Shown here: positions 60,982 through 64,000 of the stretch, piece by piece
How the letters are laid out: every line of letters starts with the position of its first letter
Numbering within the stretch: the first letter of the stretch is position 1
NCBI GenBank assembly: GCA_965203195.1
Contig: OZ241860.1
Coordinates: 1,178,001-1,242,000, forward strand
Length of the DNA stretch: 64,000 nt
Reading direction: 5' to 3'
Source of the DNA: Bin87 sp965203195
GTDB lineage: Bacteria; Chloroflexota; Dehalococcoidia; Lucifugimonadales; UBA3495
Program-made: the position numbers and the translations under genes
Notes under the pieces: generated by a model
The model's database searches: none
Told to the model about the DNA's origin: nothing
What the model saw: only the letters and a program-made list of their open reading frames with translations

Positions 60982-62409
60982 ATGTCCTTTTCAGCGCCAG
61001 TTCGCCGCGCCGGCCCCCGGAACGCCGGCGGTTTTCATTACGCCTGGATCATCATCGCCATCCTTTCGGTGGTGCAGATTTTCGGGCAGTCCATTTCAAT
61101 GTCCGCCGGCATTATGGTGCCGGAGCTGCGGGCGCCGCTGGCGGAAGGCGGCCGGTTCGGCTGGTCGCCCGCCATCATCGGAATGGCCCTGGCGGGCTAC
61201 TACCTGGTGGGTTCGCTGACCGCGCCGTACAGCGGGCGACTGGGGGACATCCTGGGGGCGCGCAAGCTGCTGCTGGCCGGGGGCATCCTGTTCGGCGTGA
61301 GCATGACGCTGATTGGCTACCTGACCCAGGTGTGGCAGTTCTTTCTGGTGTACAGCGTGATGCTGGCGCTGACTTCGTCCATCGCCATCGTGCCGCTGAT
61401 GGCGGCGGTGAACCCCTGGTTCAAGCGGCGGCTGGGGCTGGGCATCGGCATAATGTGGGCGGCCGGCGGCGTGGGCGCGGCGGCCCTGGCTCCGGTCTAT
61501 TCCCAGCTGCTGGAAAACTACGGCTGGACGACTACCTTCGTTGCCATTGGCATTGCCGGCGGCGGCATTACGCTGGGGCTGCTGCCCTTTTTCCGCAACC
61601 AGCCGGCGGAGAAAGGGCTGCTGGCCTACGGCGCGGCGCCGGGCGATCCGCCGCCGGCGCGCTTTGACTCGGCGGCGTCCAAGCTGCGTTTGCGGGTGTT
61701 CCAGCGGCAGATGAAGCATACCCGGGCTTTCTGGAGCCTGCCCATCATTCACGGCATGGGCTGCGCCGGGCACGGCATCATCCTAATTTTCGTGGTGGAC
61801 TACGCCGTCAACCGCAGCATTGAGTTCACTACCGCCGCCTGGATTTTGACGCTGGTCAACTTGTTCAGCATCATCGGGCGTTTTGTGGTGCCGATAATCA
61901 CAGAACGCATCGGCGGCAAGCCCATAATGGCGCTGGCGTTGGGGATACAAGCCGGCTCGGTGGCGATTTTGCTGCTCGCCGGTTCGGTGGGCGAGGTGTG
62001 GGCTTTTTACCTGTTCGCCTGCGTGTTCGGGCTGGGGTTCGGCGGCGAGATGTCCGCCTACCCGGTGGTCAACCGCCAGTATTTCGGCACCGGCCCCGTG
62101 GCCACGGTGTACGGGTTTCAGATTTCCGGCGCAATGATGGGGCACTTTATCTCCACACTGGTGGCGGGCATCATCATCCAGTTCATTGGCTACATTCCGG
62201 CGTTTATCCTCTCTATGGCCTTCAGCGGCCTGGGCGTGGTCATCATAATGACGCTGGAGACCACCAAGCGGCAGCTGATACCCGACTGGGAGAACCAGCT
62301 GCCGCCGGAGGCGCGCACGCCGGGGGCGGTTCCCGCGCCGGCCGTGGTGCCGCCGGCGGCGGCCGCGGCGGGCGTGGCTTTCGGCAATGTGGGGGGCGAC
62401 GGCGACTGA
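60982..62409 (+). CDS. MFS transporter (OFA-like)
   Basis: The 475-residue protein has 12 hydrophobic helices, starting GGFHYAWIIIAILSVVQIFGQSISMSAGIMVPELRAPLA, with the MFS loop motif GRLGDILGARKLLLAGG after helix 2 and a related NRSIEFTTAAWILTLVNLFSIIGRFVVPIITERIGGKP in the second half. This is the OFA (oxalate/formate antiporter-like) subfamily. Substrate likely a carboxylate. ATG 60982 has ggggaggc upstream. Confidence 0.85.
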   Translation: MSFSAPVRRAGPRNAGGFHYAWIIIAILSVVQIFGQSISMSAGIMVPELRAPLAEGGRFGWSPAIIGMALAGYYLVGSLTAPYSGRLGDILGARKLLLAGGILFGVSMTLIGYLTQVWQFFLVYSVMLALTSSIAIVPLMAAVNPWFKRRLGLGIGIMWAAGGVGAAALAPVYSQLLENYGWTTTFVAIGIAGGGITLGLLPFFRNQPAEKGLLAYGAAPGDPPPARFDSAASKLRLRVFQRQMKHTRAFWSLPIIHGMGCAGHGIILIFVVDYAVNRSIEFTTAAWILTLVNLFSIIGRFVVPIITERIGGKPIMALALGIQAGSVAILLLAGSVGEVWAFYLFACVFGLGFGGEMSAYPVVNRQYFGTGPVATVYGFQISGAMMGHFISTLVAGIIIQFIGYIPAFILSMAFSGLGVVIIMTLETTKRQLIPDWENQLPPEARTPGAVPAPAVVPPAAAAAGVAFGNVGGDGD

Positions 62410-62582
62410 CCTTCCGACAGCAACTGACCATCTGACGGAACTTCATACCCACAGAACTTCATGCCGGCGGAACCTCATACCGGATACCGAAAGCTACCCG
62501 GCCGGAATCCTCTGTTCGGATTACCCTGGTCGGATCCCTGTGCCGGAAACTTTTTGCCGGACACCTTTTACCGGAGACTGCA
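62410..62582. other. Short intergenic region with internal repeats
   Basis: Contains imperfect repeats of ccggaaacttt/ccgacagcaac-like words and nothing else recognisable. Confidence 0.3.
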
Positions 62583-62978
62583 ATGTTCACCAAGTTGTCC
62601 TTTCTCTGCGACTCCGCAATGGACGATCGGGGCAAGCTTCACGCTCTGGGCGTTGGGATTGACAGCGTGCAGGGCGCCGAACTGCCGATGACGCATCCCC
62701 GCTTTATTCTCGTCTGCGTGGTCAGCTATTCCCCCGTAGAAACGGGCAGCCGGCAGATGAGCATCCGCCTGCTCGACCCCGATGCCCGCGACAGGATACC
62801 GCCCATTGAGCAGAGCATTGACTTTCACGCGCGGCCCGGCGTGGTTGACACCAGCGCGCGCATCATTGTCGAAGTGGACAATGTTACCTTTGAGCAGGCT
62901 GGCCCGCACGCGTTCCATCTGGCCATAGACGGCAACGAAATGGCGCGGCTGCCGCTCAATGTCAGTGTCCGTTCCTGA
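62583..62978 (+). CDS. DUF6941-like conserved protein
   Basis: The 131-residue protein starts MFTKLSFLCDSAMDDRGKLHALGVGIDSV and has HFILV-type strands (RFILVCVVSYSPVETGSRQMSIRLLDPDA) and a final GPHAFHLAIDGNEMARLPLNVSV. This resembles the small beta-rich DUF6941 proteins common in Chloroflexota and Actinobacteria, of unknown function. It overlaps the next gene by 20 bp. Confidence 0.5.
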   Translation: MFTKLSFLCDSAMDDRGKLHALGVGIDSVQGAELPMTHPRFILVCVVSYSPVETGSRQMSIRLLDPDARDRIPPIEQSIDFHARPGVVDTSARIIVEVDNVTFEQAGPHAFHLAIDGNEMARLPLNVSVRS

Positions 62979-63669
62979 CGGCCGGGCGGCGGAAAGCGGC
63001 GCCGTCCGGTTGCCGACGCCGGCGCTGCTGCTGGCCACCGGCAACGCCGACAAGCAGCGGATGCTGCGCTGGCTCCTGGATGGTCTGCCCGTCCGTCCGG
63101 TAACGCCGGCCGAATGGGGCGTCTCCGCCGCGCCGGAGGAAGACGGCGACAGCCACGAAGCCATCGCCCGGGCCAAGGCCGAGGAATGGTCGGAAGTCGC
63201 CGGCATTCCCGCCATTGCCAGCGACGGGGGCTTGCTAGCGCCGGCGCTGGGCGTCCACTGGGAAAGCCGCTACACCCGCCGCTTCGCCGGGCCGGCGGCG
63301 GATGACGCCGAAAGGCAGCGCCGGCTGCTGGAGCTGCTGCGTCCCTACTCCGGCGCTGACCGGGACGCCGCCTTTGTGGAGGCGTTAGCCATTGCCGAAG
63401 CGGGGCGGACGGTGGCTTCGTGGCAGGCGACGGGGGCCACCGGGCGCATTATTCAAAGTATGGCGGACGCCGGCGGGCCGACGGACGGGGACGGGTTCTG
63501 GGTGTTTCCGCTGTGGCATTTCCCCCGGTACGGGCGCACCTACGACCGGCTTACGGAGGCGGAACGGGCGTCGCTGGGCGACCACTGGACGGAGCTGCGG
63601 CGGCTGGTGCGGGAGTTCGCAGCGGCCTCGGGCTGGCCACGGCATAGCCTGCCGCCCGCCGGGCGCTGA
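62959..63669 (+). CDS. Non-canonical purine NTP pyrophosphatase (RdgB/HAM1-like)
   Basis: The 236-residue protein has LLLATGNADKQRMLRWLL (HAM1 N-terminal strand with the Lys/Asn pocket), IASDGGLLAPALGVHWESRYTRRFAG (the DDSGLxxxAL-like region, here SDGG) and DGFWVFPLWHFPRYGRTYDRLTEAERASLGDHWTEL (the GYGYDPxF-like and HR region, changed). It is a divergent HAM1/ITPase family member that hydrolyses XTP/dITP; the catalytic SDGG and missing SHRxxA suggest changed specificity. Starts are ATG 62959 or GTG 62965. Confidence 0.65.
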   Translation: MSVSVPDGRAAESGAVRLPTPALLLATGNADKQRMLRWLLDGLPVRPVTPAEWGVSAAPEEDGDSHEAIARAKAEEWSEVAGIPAIASDGGLLAPALGVHWESRYTRRFAGPAADDAERQRRLLELLRPYSGADRDAAFVEALAIAEAGRTVASWQATGATGRIIQSMADAGGPTDGDGFWVFPLWHFPRYGRTYDRLTEAERASLGDHWTELRRLVREFAAASGWPRHSLPPAGR

Positions 63670-63720
63670 CCGCCGGCGGCCAAATAACGATTGCCCGGAG
63701 CCGGGCCCGGATGCCCCGCT

Positions 63721-63996
63721 ATGCTGGAAAACCCGTCAACCTGGCTGCGTCTGGTCAAGGATCTGATTCCGCGCTGGCACGCCCCGCTGCGGATTCTTGC
63801 GGCGGTAGGGGTCATGCTCCTATCTACTTTCCTGTTGCTTTTCGTAGCAAGGGGTCGGACCGATGCGCTGGCGCCTACCATCCTGACCCCTTACCTGACG
63901 ATTGCGTTGGAAGCGGCCATGATCGTGGCGCTGGGGCTGCTGGTGATTATTCTGACCGCAGCGGTAGCTTATGCCGTTTTTTACCGCGCGAATTGA
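63721..63996 (+). CDS. Small two-helix membrane protein
   Basis: A 91-residue protein (MLENPSTWLRLVKDLIPRWHAP) with two hydrophobic helices, ILAAVGVMLLSTFLLLFVA and ALEAAMIVALGLLVIILTAAVAYAVFY. Family not recognised. It ends just before the window edge and might be a transmembrane accessory protein of a neighbour outside the window. Confidence 0.5.
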   Translation: MLENPSTWLRLVKDLIPRWHAPLRILAAVGVMLLSTFLLLFVARGRTDALAPTILTPYLTIALEAAMIVALGLLVIILTAAVAYAVFYRAN

Positions 63997-64000
63997 CAAT

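Overview
The window is high-GC bacterial DNA with ordinary short intergenic spacers, SD-like ribosome sites, TATAAT-type promoters and three insertion sequences. An enolase-superfamily (mandelate racemase-type) enzyme, a luciferase-like flavin oxidoreductase, cobalamin genes, PaREP1-type proteins and plant-type LRR surface proteins suggest a Chloroflexota genome, perhaps SAR202/Dehalococcoidia-like. That placement is inference; no rRNA or tRNA gene was seen.

Layout. 1-3.8 kb: BtuF-like corrinoid-binding protein, a small unknown protein, a Rieske protein, a PLD-like protein and a PaREP1/HEPN-like protein. 3.8-9.7 kb: an acyl-CoA mutase operon with large subunit, three tiny membrane proteins, a STAS-like protein, a B12-binding small subunit, an AMP-forming CoA ligase and an MBL-fold hydrolase. 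The mutase carries the Ile/Asp pair that marks 2-hydroxyisobutyryl-CoA mutase rather than methylmalonyl-CoA mutase. 9.7-21.4 kb: DUF4268 protein, single-chain MNT-HEPN protein, a 1010-residue LRR surface protein, enolase-superfamily enzyme, ilvE, plsY, EamA exporter, MazF toxin-antitoxin pair and an arylsulfotransferase-like protein.

21.7-36.2 kb is the accessory core. It is an amplified array of ten near-identical PaREP1/HEPN-like genes (nine on +, one broken on -) interleaved with about nine copies of a 63-residue two-helix membrane protein and four copies of a roughly 100-residue one-helix protein, mostly on the - strand. The left edge is cut up by an IS5-family element, a decayed DDE element, an ISAs1 element and an IS4-like element. 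Most array gene copies share promoters, and a 7-bp tandem repeat varies in number just upstream of the -10 box. It looks like an expanding multi-gene cassette of unknown function, possibly toxin/defence related.

36.6-50.1 kb: a 1.4 kaa secreted beta-sandwich protein, peroxiredoxin, GNAT acetyltransferase, bicupin, smpB, S41 protease, a type II restriction-modification pair, and the cobalamin genes cbiD-cbiT-cbiL. The cobalamin genes, the BtuF-like protein and the B12-dependent mutase form a coherent corrinoid theme. 50.1-53.8 kb is mostly non-coding or decayed, with a FN3 lipoprotein gene whose downstream part is broken.

53.8-64.0 kb: alpha/beta hydrolase, two tandem divergent tubulin/FtsZ-like proteins, an LLM-class flavin oxidoreductase, two tandem membrane/coiled-coil paralogs with a conserved internal start signal, an MFS transporter, a DUF6941-like protein, a HAM1/RdgB-like pyrophosphatase and a small membrane protein.
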